A DNA stretch of 64,000 bases from Brevibacterium gallinarum. Its GTDB lineage: Bacteria > Actinomycetota > Actinomycetes > Actinomycetales > Brevibacteriaceae. The stretch covers positions 385,051-449,050 of the forward strand of contig NZ_JACSPY010000001.1 in assembly GCF_014836885.1 (NCBI RefSeq), read 5' to 3'. This document shows, piece after piece, positions 25,167 to 34,410 of this stretch (its first letter is position 1; every line of letters begins with the position of its first letter). The notes beneath the pieces are model-generated. The model saw only the letters and a list, made by a program, of their open reading frames with translations. It was not told the DNA's origin and made no database searches. A program made the translations under genes and the position numbers.

Positions 25167-26368
25167 CCACCGACACTCAGCGACTGGCCTGCGTCGACCT
25201 GCTGCGCCTGGCCGAACCCGGTGACGAGATCCTCAAAGCCGGCGTTCTCGCCCTTGGTGCCGAGCGGATGCTCGCGCTCATCCGCTCCCGGCAGTCCGAG
25301 GCCGTTCCGCAGCTGCATGAGGCATGCGAAGCCGTCGGTCTGCAGGTCCCGGGAGACAAGCTGTCGACGGTTCACGAGCGGTGGCGGATGCGCCTGCCCA
25401 GCCTCAATGCCGTCCAAGAGCAGCGGATCATGGCCCGGCTCGGAGCCCGCCTCATCCACCCGGAAGACGATGAGTGGCCGACGCAGCTGACCGAGCTCGG
25501 CATCCACGAGCCCCTCGCGCTGTGGGTGCGCGGACCCGGGAACCTGCAGGAGCTGCTCACCGGTTCGATCGCACTCGTCGGAGCACGTGCCTCAACGCAC
25601 TACGGTGAGCACGTCGCCGGCAGCATCGCCTACGAACTGGCCATGCGAGGACACACCATCGTCTCCGGCGGCGCCTACGGCATCGACGCAGCCTCCCACC
25701 AGGCGGCGCTCGCCGCAGCCGAGACACCCGAAGTTGGCACGGTCGCCTTCATGGCCGGGGGAATGGATCGCTACTATCCGCGCGGCAACGCCGACATGCT
25801 CACCCGCATCGGCACTCGGTATGCCGTCGTGTCCGAAACGGCAGCCGGACAGACGGCTATGAGGCACCGGTTCCTCCTGCGCAATCGCCTGATTGCCGCC
25901 GCTGCCCAGGCCACCATCGTGGTGGAAGCCGGTTGGCGGTCCGGTGCACTGAATACTGCCAACCGGGCAGCTGAATTGCTGCGCACGGTCGGGGCGGTGC
26001 CCGGGCCGATCACCAGCCAGGCATCCGCCGGCTGCCACCGTCTCATCCGCGAGGGCCAGGCTGTGTGCGTTACGTCAGCCGATGACATCGCCGAACTCGT
26101 CGAACCGATCGACACCACCCGCAGCGAGACCGAGCATCAGCCAGCGCTGCGGATCACTGACGAGATGACCGCAGACCAGAGCAGGACCTACAACGTGCTG
26201 CCGACCTCTCGCGGGATCGAAGCGGCGACTGCCGCCGTCCGCTCGGGTCTCGACGCCCACACCGTCATGGCGGCGCTTGCCGCACTCGAACTGTCCGGGC
26301 ACGTCGAACGCGAAGCCCACGGCTGGGTGAAGAAGCGCGCAGTCGTCACCCGAGGAGCGACCGGCTGA
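25163..26368 (+). CDS. dprA: DNA processing protein DprA
   Basis: Binds incoming single-stranded DNA and loads RecA during transformation. The Rossmann-like core has ALVGARASTHYGEHVAGS, HTIVSGGAYGIDAASHQAAL, GTVAFMAGGMDRYYPRGN and the C-terminal IVVEAGWRSGALNTANRA (about residues 255-272). An N-terminal SAM-like part precedes it and a winged-helix-like tail follows (about 350-395). ATG 25163 overlaps the comM stop (ATGA). With yraN and comM it forms a likely operon; the presence of DprA alone does not prove natural competence. Confidence 0.94.
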   Translation: MTTDTQRLACVDLLRLAEPGDEILKAGVLALGAERMLALIRSRQSEAVPQLHEACEAVGLQVPGDKLSTVHERWRMRLPSLNAVQEQRIMARLGARLIHPEDDEWPTQLTELGIHEPLALWVRGPGNLQELLTGSIALVGARASTHYGEHVAGSIAYELAMRGHTIVSGGAYGIDAASHQAALAAAETPEVGTVAFMAGGMDRYYPRGNADMLTRIGTRYAVVSETAAGQTAMRHRFLLRNRLIAAAAQATIVVEAGWRSGALNTANRAAELLRTVGAVPGPITSQASAGCHRLIREGQAVCVTSADDIAELVEPIDTTRSETEHQPALRITDEMTADQSRTYNVLPTSRGIEAATAAVRSGLDAHTVMAALAALELSGHVEREAHGWVKKRAVVTRGATG

Positions 26369-26551
26369 CGCGGCTCGAATCCGGTGGCAGCGGTCAGCAG
26401 TCTGCCTGCAGATCAGTCGCCGGCACACGATGTCGCTCATACGACGTCATCTGGCCAGCCACTCCACGCTCAACGCTCGCGGCAGCGTCAGCTGCTCGTC
26501 GCCGGCGAGCCACCGGCTGGCCCGACAGCGTGGCTGGCTACACTGAGAAGC

Positions 26552-27559
26552 ATGTCGACTTCCCCCGACACCGAGGCACAGCTGCCCGGAGAGTACGCTG
26601 AAGCGCTCGCCGCCTTCGACGAAGAGCTGCGTGTGCACCGCAACGCGTCAGCGCACACCGTGCGCAATTACCTCTCCGACGTGCGCACCCTGCTGACCTT
26701 CCTCACCGACGACGATGGGCACCTGCCGCTGGACGCCATCGAGCTGGGCAACCTGCGCCAATGGCTGCTCGCCCAGTCGCGCACGGGAGCCGCACCGGCC
26801 ACCACCGCCCGGCGGATCGCAGCGGTGCGCGCCTTCTGTGCGTTCTGCACCCGCCGCCAGCTCATGCGATCCAACCCCGCGCTGCGCCTGGCAAGCCCCC
26901 GCAAAGCCTCACGGCTGCCAGCGGTGCTTCAGCAGCGCCACATCGATGCCGTCATGCAGCACACGGGAACCGAACCCGGTGACGCGACATCGCAACCCGA
27001 ACCCGCGGAGTCCAGTGAGACACAGCGCTCCCCGAAAGACGAGGCGCTGCGGCTGCGCGATGCCGCACTGCTCGAACTGCTCTACGCCACCGGCGCACGC
27101 GTCTCCGAGATCGCAGCGCTGGACACCACCAGCATCGACACCGAGCGCAGGCTCGTCACCGTCATGGGCAAGGGCGGCAGGGAACGACGCATACCCTTCG
27201 GGCTGCCCGCCCAACGCGCACTGCAGGCCTGGCTGCGAAACGGCCGACCGGTGCTGGAGAACGACACGACAGCCCGAGATGCCACAGCACTGTTCCTCGG
27301 CGCCCGCGGCAGGCGCATCGACGTCCGCCAGATCCGCTCAGTCGTCCACACAGCCACTGCGGGACTGCCGGACGCACCGGAGCTCTCACCGCACGGGCTG
27401 CGGCACTCAGCTGCCACCCACATGATCGAAAACGGCGCTGACCTGCGTGAAGTGCAGGAGTTCCTCGGCCACGCGTCGCTGAGCTCGACGCAGATCTACA
27501 CCCACGTCTCCCTCGGACGGCTGGCCGAAAGCTACCGGCAGGCGCATCCACGCGCCTGA
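26552..27559 (+). CDS. xerC: Tyrosine recombinase XerC
   Basis: 335-residue recombinase of the XerC/XerD type that resolves chromosome dimers at dif. It has an N-terminal SAM-like DNA-binding domain (LRVHRNASAHTVRNYLSDVR). The catalytic domain carries ATGARVSEIAAL (Arg), HGLRHSAATHM (His, Arg), FLGHASLSSTQIYTHVS (His, Tyr nucleophile). A Pro/Glu-rich spacer at about residues 145-165 is unusual. TACACT (26539-26544) seven bases before ATG suggests a leaderless message. An open frame upstream to 26384 has no homology. It converges with the next gene with a 15-base gap. Confidence 0.93.
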   Translation: MSTSPDTEAQLPGEYAEALAAFDEELRVHRNASAHTVRNYLSDVRTLLTFLTDDDGHLPLDAIELGNLRQWLLAQSRTGAAPATTARRIAAVRAFCAFCTRRQLMRSNPALRLASPRKASRLPAVLQQRHIDAVMQHTGTEPGDATSQPEPAESSETQRSPKDEALRLRDAALLELLYATGARVSEIAALDTTSIDTERRLVTVMGKGGRERRIPFGLPAQRALQAWLRNGRPVLENDTTARDATALFLGARGRRIDVRQIRSVVHTATAGLPDAPELSPHGLRHSAATHMIENGADLREVQEFLGHASLSSTQIYTHVSLGRLAESYRQAHPRA

Positions 27560-27574
27560 ACCGGCAGCAGCTTG

Positions 27575-28243
27575 TCACGAGCCCAGCGTGGCCTTGAGGC
27601 TTTCGTGCATCGGAGTCTCACCATCGATGATGTCGAACTCCCGGCCGACCGTGCGACCGTCATCGAGGATCATCGCGATGAACTCCGCAACATCCTCACG
27701 CCGCGTCGTAGCACCGCGCTCAGTGCCGGTGGCGATGTCGAGACAGCCGGTGCCAGGCTCATCGAGCAGCCGGCCCGGCTTGACGATCGTCCAGTCCAGA
27801 CCGCTGGCACGCAGCGCATTGTCAGCCTCGCGCTTGGCATCCCAGTAGGCGGCGAAGACCTCTTCGGTGCCCTCCGGGGTCGGCCCGCCGGCGCCGATGA
27901 ATGAGATCTGCACGAAACGGTCGATGCCCGCCGCGGTCGCTGCCTGCATCGCCGCGATCGCGGCTGCAAGGTCGACGGTGTACTTGCGGAAGATGCCCGA
28001 CCCACCGCCGGCACCGGCGGCGAAGACGACGGCATCGGCATTGCCGAAGGCCTCCACCAGCTCAGCCTGTGAGGCCTTCTCCAGATCGCAGACGACCGGC
28101 ACCGCACCGAGTGCCTCGAGCTCAGCAGCGTGCTCCGGATTGCGGATGATCGAACGGACCTCCATATCCGGGGTGACGATCTCAGTGAGGTGACGGGCGA
28201 TCTTGCCGTGGCCGCCGACGACGGCGATGCTGTGAATGCTCAT
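27575..28243 (-). CDS. NAD(P)-binding Rossmann-fold protein (atypical SDR)
   Basis: 222-residue NAD(P)H-binding protein of the NmrA/YwnB-like class. It has the nucleotide motif VVGGHGKIARHL at the N-terminus, then VRSIIRNPEHAAEL, DAVVFAAGAGG and KREADNALRASGLDWTIVKPG, which is characteristic of the class. It lacks the Tyr-x3-Lys catalytic pair of classical SDRs, so it may act as a sensor or epimerase-like protein. ATG 28243 follows GAGGCTGGC. Convergent with xerC. Substrate unknown. Confidence 0.85.
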   Translation of the reverse strand: MSIHSIAVVGGHGKIARHLTEIVTPDMEVRSIIRNPEHAAELEALGAVPVVCDLEKASQAELVEAFGNADAVVFAAGAGGGSGIFRKYTVDLAAAIAAMQAATAAGIDRFVQISFIGAGGPTPEGTEEVFAAYWDAKREADNALRASGLDWTIVKPGRLLDEPGTGCLDIATGTERGATTRREDVAEFIAMILDDGRTVGREFDIIDGETPMHESLKATLGS

Positions 28244-28315
28244 GCCAGCCTCAACGACACACAGCAGACAGCTATTCCAGCCGCTCACCGATGGCGCAAT
28301 TGCTGCGGCGGCCCG

Positions 28316-29386
28316 CTACCGGCCCTTGTACTCCCAATGCCATGCCTCCGGCAGCGCCCCGGACTGCCTCGCCCAGCTGGGGTGCACCCAGCCGAAGCGC
28401 GGGGCGTTGGTGCGCATCCACTCATGCTGCGCGGTGCCGAACCGGTTGATCCCGCCACCGAGGTCGACTGCCAGGCCCCAGCCGTGGTTCGACCTGCCGG
28501 GAGTGGCAGCCATCCGGCCCTTGCGCCTTTTGAGGATCACCTGCGTCTGGTAGTCCCGATACGAATCCGTCACCGCGATCGGCTGGCCGAACCGCTGCCG
28601 GTAGGCATCACTGAGCTCATCGAACGCCCTCGCCGCATCACAGCGCAGCCGGTGCCCGGCCGCGCGATCAAGCGGGCACATCGCGACCGCTGGGATCCGG
28701 CCGTTGGAATGCCCGCCCCACGCGCTGGCACCGGAGGATCCGTCATCGCCGGAAGCCTCCGGCATCTCCTTAGGCGCCTGCGCTTCAGGCAGCAGAATCG
28801 AGAAGTCCTGGGAGAAGAACACAGCCGGATTCAGATAGTCCTTCGGCTTGCCGGTCGCCCACACCCCGACGTGCACACACCCGGCATCGCAGTGACTCGG
28901 ATCAGCGACCGTGCCGACGGGATGACCAGCCCACACCTCGTCACCGGCTCTGAGATCCGTGTCGACCGGCTCGAAGGACACGATGTGCCCACCGACGTCG
29001 AGACTGAGCACCGGACGCCCGCCCACGCTGCCGGCGAAGTGCACACGCCCGGACTGCGGAGCGCGGATCGACTCTCCCGGCAGCACCGCGACATCGATGC
29101 CGCGGTGGCCTGTCTGCCAGTTCTGCTTCGGCTTGTCGAAAGCGCGCACGACCTCGAACCCGGGCACCGGGGTCACCCAGCCACCGGAGTCAGCTGCAGA
29201 TTCCGCCGCCTGCGCCGCTGCCGGGGCGATGATGACAACGGACCGGCCCAGCCTGCCGGAATCACCGATCTGCGCGGCCGGCAGCCCGGCCGGCACCGCG
29301 ACGATGCCGGCGAGGATCCCGCACACGACGATCCACCCCAGCTGCTGCAGCCTGGCCCTGAACCTGATGCGCTCACGTCCACTCAT
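28316..29386 (-). CDS. Secreted/membrane-anchored bifunctional M23-M15 peptidase
   Basis: 356-residue cell-wall peptidase with two domains in tandem. After an N-terminal membrane helix (LGWIVVCGILAGIVAVPAGL, about residues 16-35) comes an M23 (LytM) domain (about 95-190) with GHRGIDVAV giving the His-x3-Asp zinc ligands and CVHVGVW where HxH is usual, as in actinobacterial CLHWG-type members. Then follows an M15 (VanY-like D-Ala-D-Ala carboxypeptidase) domain (about 240-355) with SNHGWGLAVDLGG and AWHWEYKG. It would cut stem peptides of peptidoglycan outside the cell. ATG 29386 was chosen over earlier starts by signal-anchor position. Confidence 0.88.
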   Translation of the reverse strand: MSGRERIRFRARLQQLGWIVVCGILAGIVAVPAGLPAAQIGDSGRLGRSVVIIAPAAAQAAESAADSGGWVTPVPGFEVVRAFDKPKQNWQTGHRGIDVAVLPGESIRAPQSGRVHFAGSVGGRPVLSLDVGGHIVSFEPVDTDLRAGDEVWAGHPVGTVADPSHCDAGCVHVGVWATGKPKDYLNPAVFFSQDFSILLPEAQAPKEMPEASGDDGSSGASAWGGHSNGRIPAVAMCPLDRAAGHRLRCDAARAFDELSDAYRQRFGQPIAVTDSYRDYQTQVILKRRKGRMAATPGRSNHGWGLAVDLGGGINRFGTAQHEWMRTNAPRFGWVHPSWARQSGALPEAWHWEYKGR

Positions 29387-29783
29387 GGACTCCACACTCA
29401 GGTCGCGCACACTCCCAGCCCACGCCTCGGCGACGGCTGTGGAGGAAGGCCCGCCATCCCCAGCAGTCCCCGCGCAGACGCCGAGAGCATCCACACACCT
29501 CGGGCCAGGAGAGATCAGCCACGGCAGGTTTGGTCGCTGGCGGGGAAGATCGTAGACTACACATAGCAGAACTGTGCGCTCTTCAGCCCGCCTGCGCGCG
29601 AGGCTGAGCGGCTGCAGATCTGACTACGCGCATCCGAGTACCCGCAGCGGGCCACCGGTGCAGATCCCACCCTCCGCGACGACGCACACACGTGTGCTGT
29701 GCCGCGTGGCTGAGCTGGGACTGTCGGCCCGAGACGGCGGATGCCAGGACTCAACCGAATGACAATGAAAGGAGTGCGCCGGC
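29387..29783. other. Intergenic region between the M23-M15 peptidase and rpsB
   Basis: 397 bases between divergent genes. It contains a good promoter for rpsB (29530-29558), a GC hairpin near 29641-29655 (ACCCGCAGCGGG) and a leader of about 220 bases. The peptidase promoter must also lie here on the minus strand. No gene seen. Confidence 0.6.
29530..29558 (+). promoter_or_regulatory. Promoter of rpsB-tsf
   Basis: TTGGTC (29530-29535) and TAGACT (29553-29558) with a 17-base spacer. The predicted transcription start is near 29565, leaving a leader of about 220 bases before rpsB. Long rpsB leaders bind S2 for feedback in enterobacteria; whether that holds here is unknown. Confidence 0.55.
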
Positions 29784-30707
29784 ATGGCCGTCGTCACTAT
29801 TCGCCAGCTGCTTGACAGCGGCGTCCACTTTGGACACCAGACCCGTCGTTGGAACCCGAAGATGAAGCGCTTCATCTTCACCGAGCGCAACGGCATCTAC
29901 ATCATCGACCTGCAGCAGACGCTGGGCTACATCGACACCGCCTTCGAGTTCATCAAGGAGACGGTCGCTCACGGTGGCTCGATCATGTTCGTCGGCACCA
30001 AGAAGCAGGCCCAGGAAGCCATCGAGGAGCAGGCCAAGCGCGTCGGCCAGCCGTACGTCAACCAGCGTTGGCTCGGCGGCATGCTGACGAACTTCCAGAC
30101 CATCTCCGGTCGTCTGCGCCGCCTCAAGGAGCTTGAGGAGATCGACTTCGACGACGTCGCCGGCTCGATGTACACCAAGAAGGAACTCCTCATCCTGCGC
30201 CGCGAGAAGGACAAGCTCGAGAAGACCCTCGGCGGCATCCGCGACATGCAGCGCACCCCGTCGGCCGTCTGGATCGTCGACACCAAGAAGGAGCACCTGG
30301 CCGTCGACGAAGCGAAGAAGCTGGGCATCCCGGTCATCGGCATCCTCGACACCAACTGCGATCCCGACGAAGTCGACTACCCGATCCCGGGCAACGACGA
30401 CTCGATCCGCTCGGTCGCCCTGCTCACCCGCGTCGTCGCCGACGCTGTGGCAGAGGGCCTCATCAAGCGCCACTCCTCGGACGAAGGCGGCGAGAAGAAC
30501 GTCTCGGCCGTCTCCGTCGAGCCGATGCCGGAGTGGGAGCGCGAGCTCCTCGAGGGCAAGGGCGAGGCCAAGGCTGAGGACACCGAAGCCAAGGCTGACG
30601 AGGCCAAGGCTGACGAGGCCAAGGCCGAGGAGACTGCTGAAGCTCCGGCCGAGCAGCAGACCGAAGAGACCGCTGAGGCCGGCTCCACCGAGTCGACCGA
30701 AGCCTGA
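29784..30707 (+). CDS. rpsB: 30S ribosomal protein S2
   Basis: S2 with the conserved N-terminal [31 protein letters not shown] [10 protein letters not shown] and [14 protein letters not shown]. From about residue 250 it has an acidic tail rich in Ala/Glu/Lys ([17 protein letters not shown] repeats). This makes it 307 residues long, against about 240 in E. coli, similar to the extended S16 here. ATG 29784 has AAGGAG upstream. It precedes tsf in the standard order. Confidence 0.97.
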   Translation: MAVVTIRQLLDSGVHFGHQTRRWNPKMKRFIFTERNGIYIIDLQQTLGYIDTAFEFIKETVAHGGSIMFVGTKKQAQEAIEEQAKRVGQPYVNQRWLGGMLTNFQTISGRLRRLKELEEIDFDDVAGSMYTKKELLILRREKDKLEKTLGGIRDMQRTPSAVWIVDTKKEHLAVDEAKKLGIPVIGILDTNCDPDEVDYPIPGNDDSIRSVALLTRVVADAVAEGLIKRHSSDEGGEKNVSAVSVEPMPEWERELLEGKGEAKAEDTEAKADEAKADEAKAEETAEAPAEQQTEETAEAGSTESTEA

Positions 30708-30758
30708 GCCGCACCCGCACGTCTGACCCAGACCACCACGTCTCAACAAGGAGATCGC

Positions 30759-31586
30759 ATGGCAAACTACACTGCCGCTGACATCAAGGCACTGCGCGAC
30801 CGCACCGGTGCCGGCATGATGGCTGTCAAGAAGGCTCTCGACGAAGCACAGGGAGATCAGGCCAAGGCCATTGAGATCCTGCGCCTCAAGGGACTGAAGT
30901 CCGCTTCGAAGCGCGAGGACCGCTCGACCTCTGACGGCCTCGTCGCCACCCACGTCGAAAACGACGTCGGCACGATGATCGAGCTGAACTCGGAGACCGA
31001 CTTCGTCGCCAAGTCCGACAAGTTCCGTGAGCTCGCCGATGAGGTCCTGCGCCTCGCCGTCGAAGCCCAGGTCGACAATGCTGAGGCGCTGCTGGACTAC
31101 GAGACCAACGGCAAGAAGGTCTCGGAGTTCATCGCCGAGCAGGGCGCGGTCCTCGGTGAGAAGGTCGTCCTGCGTCGCGTCGGCCTCATCAAGGGCCAGA
31201 AGGTCGACTCGTACCTGCACCGCACCAACCCGGACCTGCCGCCGCAGGTGGGTGTGCTCTTCGCCTACGAAGGCGATGACGATGCAGCAGCCCACGATGT
31301 CGCCGTGCACATCGCCGCGATGACCCCGACCTACTTCTCCCGCGAGGACGTCCCCTCCGACGTCGTCGCCAAGGAGGAGAGCATCGCGCTGGAGACCTCG
31401 AAGAACGAGGGCAAGCCCGAGCAGGCGATCCCGAAGATCGTCGAGGGCCGCGTCAACGCCTTCTTCAAGGACACCTGCCTGCTCGATCAGCCCTTCGCCA
31501 AGGAGCCGAAGAAGAGCGTGCAGACCGTCCTCGACGAGGCCAAGGTCACCCCGCTGGGCTACCTGCGCTTCCGCGTCGGCAGCTGA
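30759..31586 (+). CDS. tsf: Elongation factor Ts
   Basis: Guanine-nucleotide exchange factor for EF-Tu. 275 residues. It begins ANYTAADIKALRDRTGAGMM and contains the TDFVAK motif (ETDFVAKS) that inserts into EF-Tu. A ribosome-binding site AAGGAG precedes ATG 30759. It is co-transcribed with rpsB and followed by a strong terminator. Confidence 0.97.
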   Translation: MANYTAADIKALRDRTGAGMMAVKKALDEAQGDQAKAIEILRLKGLKSASKREDRSTSDGLVATHVENDVGTMIELNSETDFVAKSDKFRELADEVLRLAVEAQVDNAEALLDYETNGKKVSEFIAEQGAVLGEKVVLRRVGLIKGQKVDSYLHRTNPDLPPQVGVLFAYEGDDDAAAHDVAVHIAAMTPTYFSREDVPSDVVAKEESIALETSKNEGKPEQAIPKIVEGRVNAFFKDTCLLDQPFAKEPKKSVQTVLDEAKVTPLGYLRFRVGS

Positions 31587-31607
31587 GCGAGGCTCTGATC
31601 GCTGACT

Positions 31608-31642
31608 GAAGGCGGCAGTCCCCACGCGGGGCTGCCGCCTTC
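31608..31642 (+). terminator. Terminator after tsf
   Basis: GAAGGCGGCAG-T-CCCC (from 31608) pairs with GGGG-CTGCCGCCTTC (ending 31642), with loop ACGC. This is a 15-bp GC-rich stem with one bulged T. It ends the rpsB-tsf unit. Confidence 0.75.
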
Positions 31643-31656
31643 GGCGTATCCGCATC

Positions 31657-31674
31657 CCGTGCCCGAGGCGGTGG
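31657..31674 (-). repeat. Dispersed repeat copy downstream of tsf
   Basis: On the minus strand it reads CCACCGCCTCGGGCACGG, identical to the copy in trmD. It lies in non-coding DNA between the tsf terminator and the pyrH promoter. Confidence 0.68.
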
Positions 31675-31783
31675 TGACCTGCCGTGCCGCAGGTGGAACC
31701 GGGGGCAGGCGGACACGTTAGACTGATCGGTGGCGTGCCCCCAGAAGGCGCCGCCAGCCTGCCGCCTGACAAGGAAGAGAGCG

Positions 31784-32545
31784 ATGTCGGAATCTCCAGT
31801 CCATTCCTCCAAGCACGACCAGATCTCCCCGGTGCGCACCGATCGCCGGCGCATCCTGCTCAAGCTCTCCGGTGAGGTGTTCGGCGGCGGCACCGTCGGC
31901 GTCGATCCCGACGTCGTGGCAGCAGTGGCGAAGGAGATCGCCACCTGTGTGCCGGAGGTCGAGATCAGCATCGTCGTCGGCGGTGGAAACTTCTTCCGCG
32001 GCGCCGAACTCTCCCAGCGCGGCATGGACCGCACGCGTGCCGACTACATGGGCATGCTCGGCACCGTCATGAACTGCCTGGCGCTGCAGGACTTCCTCGA
32101 GCAGCAGGGCGTCGACACCCGTGTGCAGTCAGCGATCCCGATGACTCAGGTCGCTGAGACCTACATTCCGCGCCGGGCGATGCGGCACATGGAGAAGGGC
32201 CGGGTCGTGATCTTCGGCGCCGGTGCCGGACTGCCGTTCTTCTCCACCGACACGGTCGCCGCCCAGCGCGCCCTGGAGATCCGCGCCGACGAGGTGCTCA
32301 TCGCCAAGAAGGGCGTCGACGGCGTCTATACCGCCGACCCGAAGACCGACCCGACCGCTGAGCGGATCGACTCGATCACCTACCAGGAGGCGCTGCAGCG
32401 CGGCCTCAAGGTCGTCGACGCCACCGCCTTCAGCCTGTGTATGGACAACGCCCTGCCGATGCGCGTATTCGGCATGCAGGGCGAGCACAACCTGCGCCGG
32501 GCGATCGCCGGGGAGCCGATCGGCACGACTGTGCGCGGCGCCTGA
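31784..32545 (+). CDS. pyrH: Uridylate kinase PyrH
   Basis: Phosphorylates UMP to UDP in pyrimidine synthesis. It has [16 protein letters not shown] at the start of the kinase fold, [37 protein letters not shown] and the C-terminal [15 protein letters not shown] 31784 follows AAGGAAGAG. The first 25 residues are a short actinobacterial-type extension. TAGACT (31719-31724) is a likely -10. Next in line is frr. Confidence 0.96.
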   Translation: MSESPVHSSKHDQISPVRTDRRRILLKLSGEVFGGGTVGVDPDVVAAVAKEIATCVPEVEISIVVGGGNFFRGAELSQRGMDRTRADYMGMLGTVMNCLALQDFLEQQGVDTRVQSAIPMTQVAETYIPRRAMRHMEKGRVVIFGAGAGLPFFSTDTVAAQRALEIRADEVLIAKKGVDGVYTADPKTDPTAERIDSITYQEALQRGLKVVDATAFSLCMDNALPMRVFGMQGEHNLRRAIAGEPIGTTVRGA

Positions 32546-32662
32546 GCCGCCGGGCCTCTGTCACCCTGCCCGCCTGCCGTGCTGGTGGAGGCGGAGACAA
32601 TAGAATAGACCTGAGGGACGACCAGCAGTTCCGCAACCGACCGAAGAAAAGAGTGCACCGCG

Positions 32663-33217
32663 ATGCAAGCAACTCTCGCCGAAGCCGCAGAGAAGATGGA
32701 CAAGACGATCGAGGCGACGAAGGATGACTTCGCCTCGGTGCGCACCGGACGGGCGAACCCCGCACTGTTCGCCCACATCGAAGTCGAGTACTACGGCACC
32801 CCGACCCCGCTGCAGCAGCTGGCGTCCTTCCAGGTGCCCGAGGCCCGCACTCTGCTCATCACCCCCTATGACCGCACCGCGCTCGGCAACATCGAGACCG
32901 CGCTGCGCAACTCCGACATCGGCGCCAACCCGGCCAACGACGGCAACGTCATCCGCGTGGTGCTCCCGGAGCTGACCGAAGAGCGCCGGAAGGAGTACGT
33001 CAAGATCGTCAAGGGATACGCCGAGCAGGGCCGCGTGTCGATCCGCAACATCCGCCGCACCGCCAAGGACGCCATCGAGAAGATGCAGAAGGACGGCGAT
33101 GTCGGTGAGGACGAGGCCAAGCGCGCCACCGGTGAGCTCGACGAGCTGACGAAGAAGAAGGTCGACTCCATCGACCGCCTGCTGGCAGCCAAGGAAGAAG
33201 AGCTGCTCGAAGTCTGA
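32663..33217 (+). CDS. frr: Ribosome recycling factor
   Basis: Splits post-termination ribosomes with EF-G. The 184-residue protein has [11 protein letters not shown] and [12 protein letters not shown] near the start, then [17 protein letters not shown], and ends in the long helical domain ([20 protein letters not shown]). It is the normal length of 185. TAGAAT at 32604-32609 could be a promoter, so it may be partly independent of pyrH. cdsA starts nine bases after its stop. Confidence 0.96.
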   Translation: MQATLAEAAEKMDKTIEATKDDFASVRTGRANPALFAHIEVEYYGTPTPLQQLASFQVPEARTLLITPYDRTALGNIETALRNSDIGANPANDGNVIRVVLPELTEERRKEYVKIVKGYAEQGRVSIRNIRRTAKDAIEKMQKDGDVGEDEAKRATGELDELTKKKVDSIDRLLAAKEEELLEV

Positions 33218-33225
33218 GCCCAGCG

Positions 33226-34410
33226 ATGGCGCAGCAACCAGTCGACGGCGAGAAGCGGGAACTCTACACTCAGGAGTTCCCGCGTCGTCGTGATGCCATC
33301 AGGGCCGAGCAGGAGGCCGCCCGGACTGGTCAGCTGCCGGTCGTGCAGCCTGCGCCGGCACTGCCGGCCCACCGGACCGGCAGCAGCGCCGCGGGGACGA
33401 AGGACGCGCCGCAGCCAGTCGAGACGCAGCCGCAGGCAGTGGTCGGCTCGCCGCCGGCCTCGGCCTACGGGCACGGGCTCGTCACCCCGACCCCGGTAGC
33501 CGAGAGGGCCGCCGAAGCCACCAGCGCAGACACCCTAACGGCAGCCGAGGCCGTCCCGGGGTCATCGACTGCAGCCGAGCCGCAGCAGAAGGACTACGGG
33601 CGGGCGGGGCGCAATCTGCCGGCAGCGATCGCGGTCGGCGTGGTGCTCGGCGGGGGAGTGCTGGCCTCGCTGCTGTTCTATCCGCCGTCGTTCGTCGTCA
33701 TCGTGCTCATCGGCGTCGTCGTGGCCATGTGGGAGCTGGCGAATGCGCTCTCACGCTCCGGCTCCGTCGTCGCCCGCGTCCCCACGGTCACCGCTGCCGG
33801 CCTCATGATCCTGGCGACGTACTTCGCTGGTCGCGAGGCATTATGGGTGGCCTTCACCGTCGGAGCCGGAGCGATCCTGCTGTTCACACTGCTCGAACGC
33901 CGGCCCAACCCCGTCAAGGACGTGTGCCTGAGCCTCTTCGCCCTCACCTATGTGGGGCTCATGGCCTCCGCTGTCGTCTTCATCCTCACCCAGCCTGAGG
34001 GCAACCTGCTCGTCATCCTCTTCCTCGCCCTCGTCGTCGCCAGCGACATCGGCGGCTACACCTTCGGCGTGCTGTGGGGCAAGCATCCCATCGCCCCGAA
34101 GATCAGCCCGAAGAAGTCCTGGGAGGGCTATGCGGGCTCTGCCGTCTTCTCCACCGCTGTGGGCATCGGCGTGGCGCTGTGGGTCTTCGATGCCCCGATC
34201 TGGACCGGCCTCGTGCTCGGCACGATCATCCCGGCTTTCGCCACTCTCGGCGACTTCGCCGAATCGATGATCAAACGCGACCTCGACCTCAAGGACATGG
34301 GCACCCTGCTGCCCGGGCACGGGGGAGTGATGGACCGTCTCGACTCGATCCTGCCGACCGCCCCGGTTGCCCTCGTCCTCTTCACCTTCCTGCCTGGATT
34401 CATCACATGA
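33226..34410 (+). CDS. cdsA: Phosphatidate cytidylyltransferase CdsA
   Basis: Makes CDP-diacylglycerol from CTP and phosphatidic acid in the membrane. It has a Pro/Ala-rich cytosolic N-terminus (about 1-120), then multiple membrane helices. The C-terminal family signature reads SKKSWEGYAGS-like (SPKKSWEGYAGSAVFST), and LGDFAESMIKRDLDLKDMG with LLPGHGGVMDRLDS follows. ATG 33226; 394 residues, longer than the E. coli protein because of the N-terminal extension typical of actinobacteria. The stop overlaps the next gene (ATGA). Confidence 0.95.
   Translation: MAQQPVDGEKRELYTQEFPRRRDAIRAEQEAARTGQLPVVQPAPALPAHRTGSSAAGTKDAPQPVETQPQAVVGSPPASAYGHGLVTPTPVAERAAEATSADTLTAAEAVPGSSTAAEPQQKDYGRAGRNLPAAIAVGVVLGGGVLASLLFYPPSFVVIVLIGVVVAMWELANALSRSGSVVARVPTVTAAGLMILATYFAGREALWVAFTVGAGAILLFTLLERRPNPVKDVCLSLFALTYVGLMASAVVFILTQPEGNLLVILFLALVVASDIGGYTFGVLWGKHPIAPKISPKKSWEGYAGSAVFSTAVGIGVALWVFDAPIWTGLVLGTIIPAFATLGDFAESMIKRDLDLKDMGTLLPGHGGVMDRLDSILPTAPVALVLFTFLPGFIT

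Noticed and set aside
30590..30700. Repeated GCTGACGAGGCCAAG-like units in rpsB as a possible mobile repeat
   Set aside because: It encodes the Ala/Glu/Lys tail of S2; similar acidic tails are usual in actinobacterial ribosomal proteins and the repeat is local.
34074..34406. N-terminal extension of the GlcD-like oxidase inside cdsA
   Set aside because: The extension is a frame shadow of cdsA; homology and the ATGA overlap place the start at 34407.
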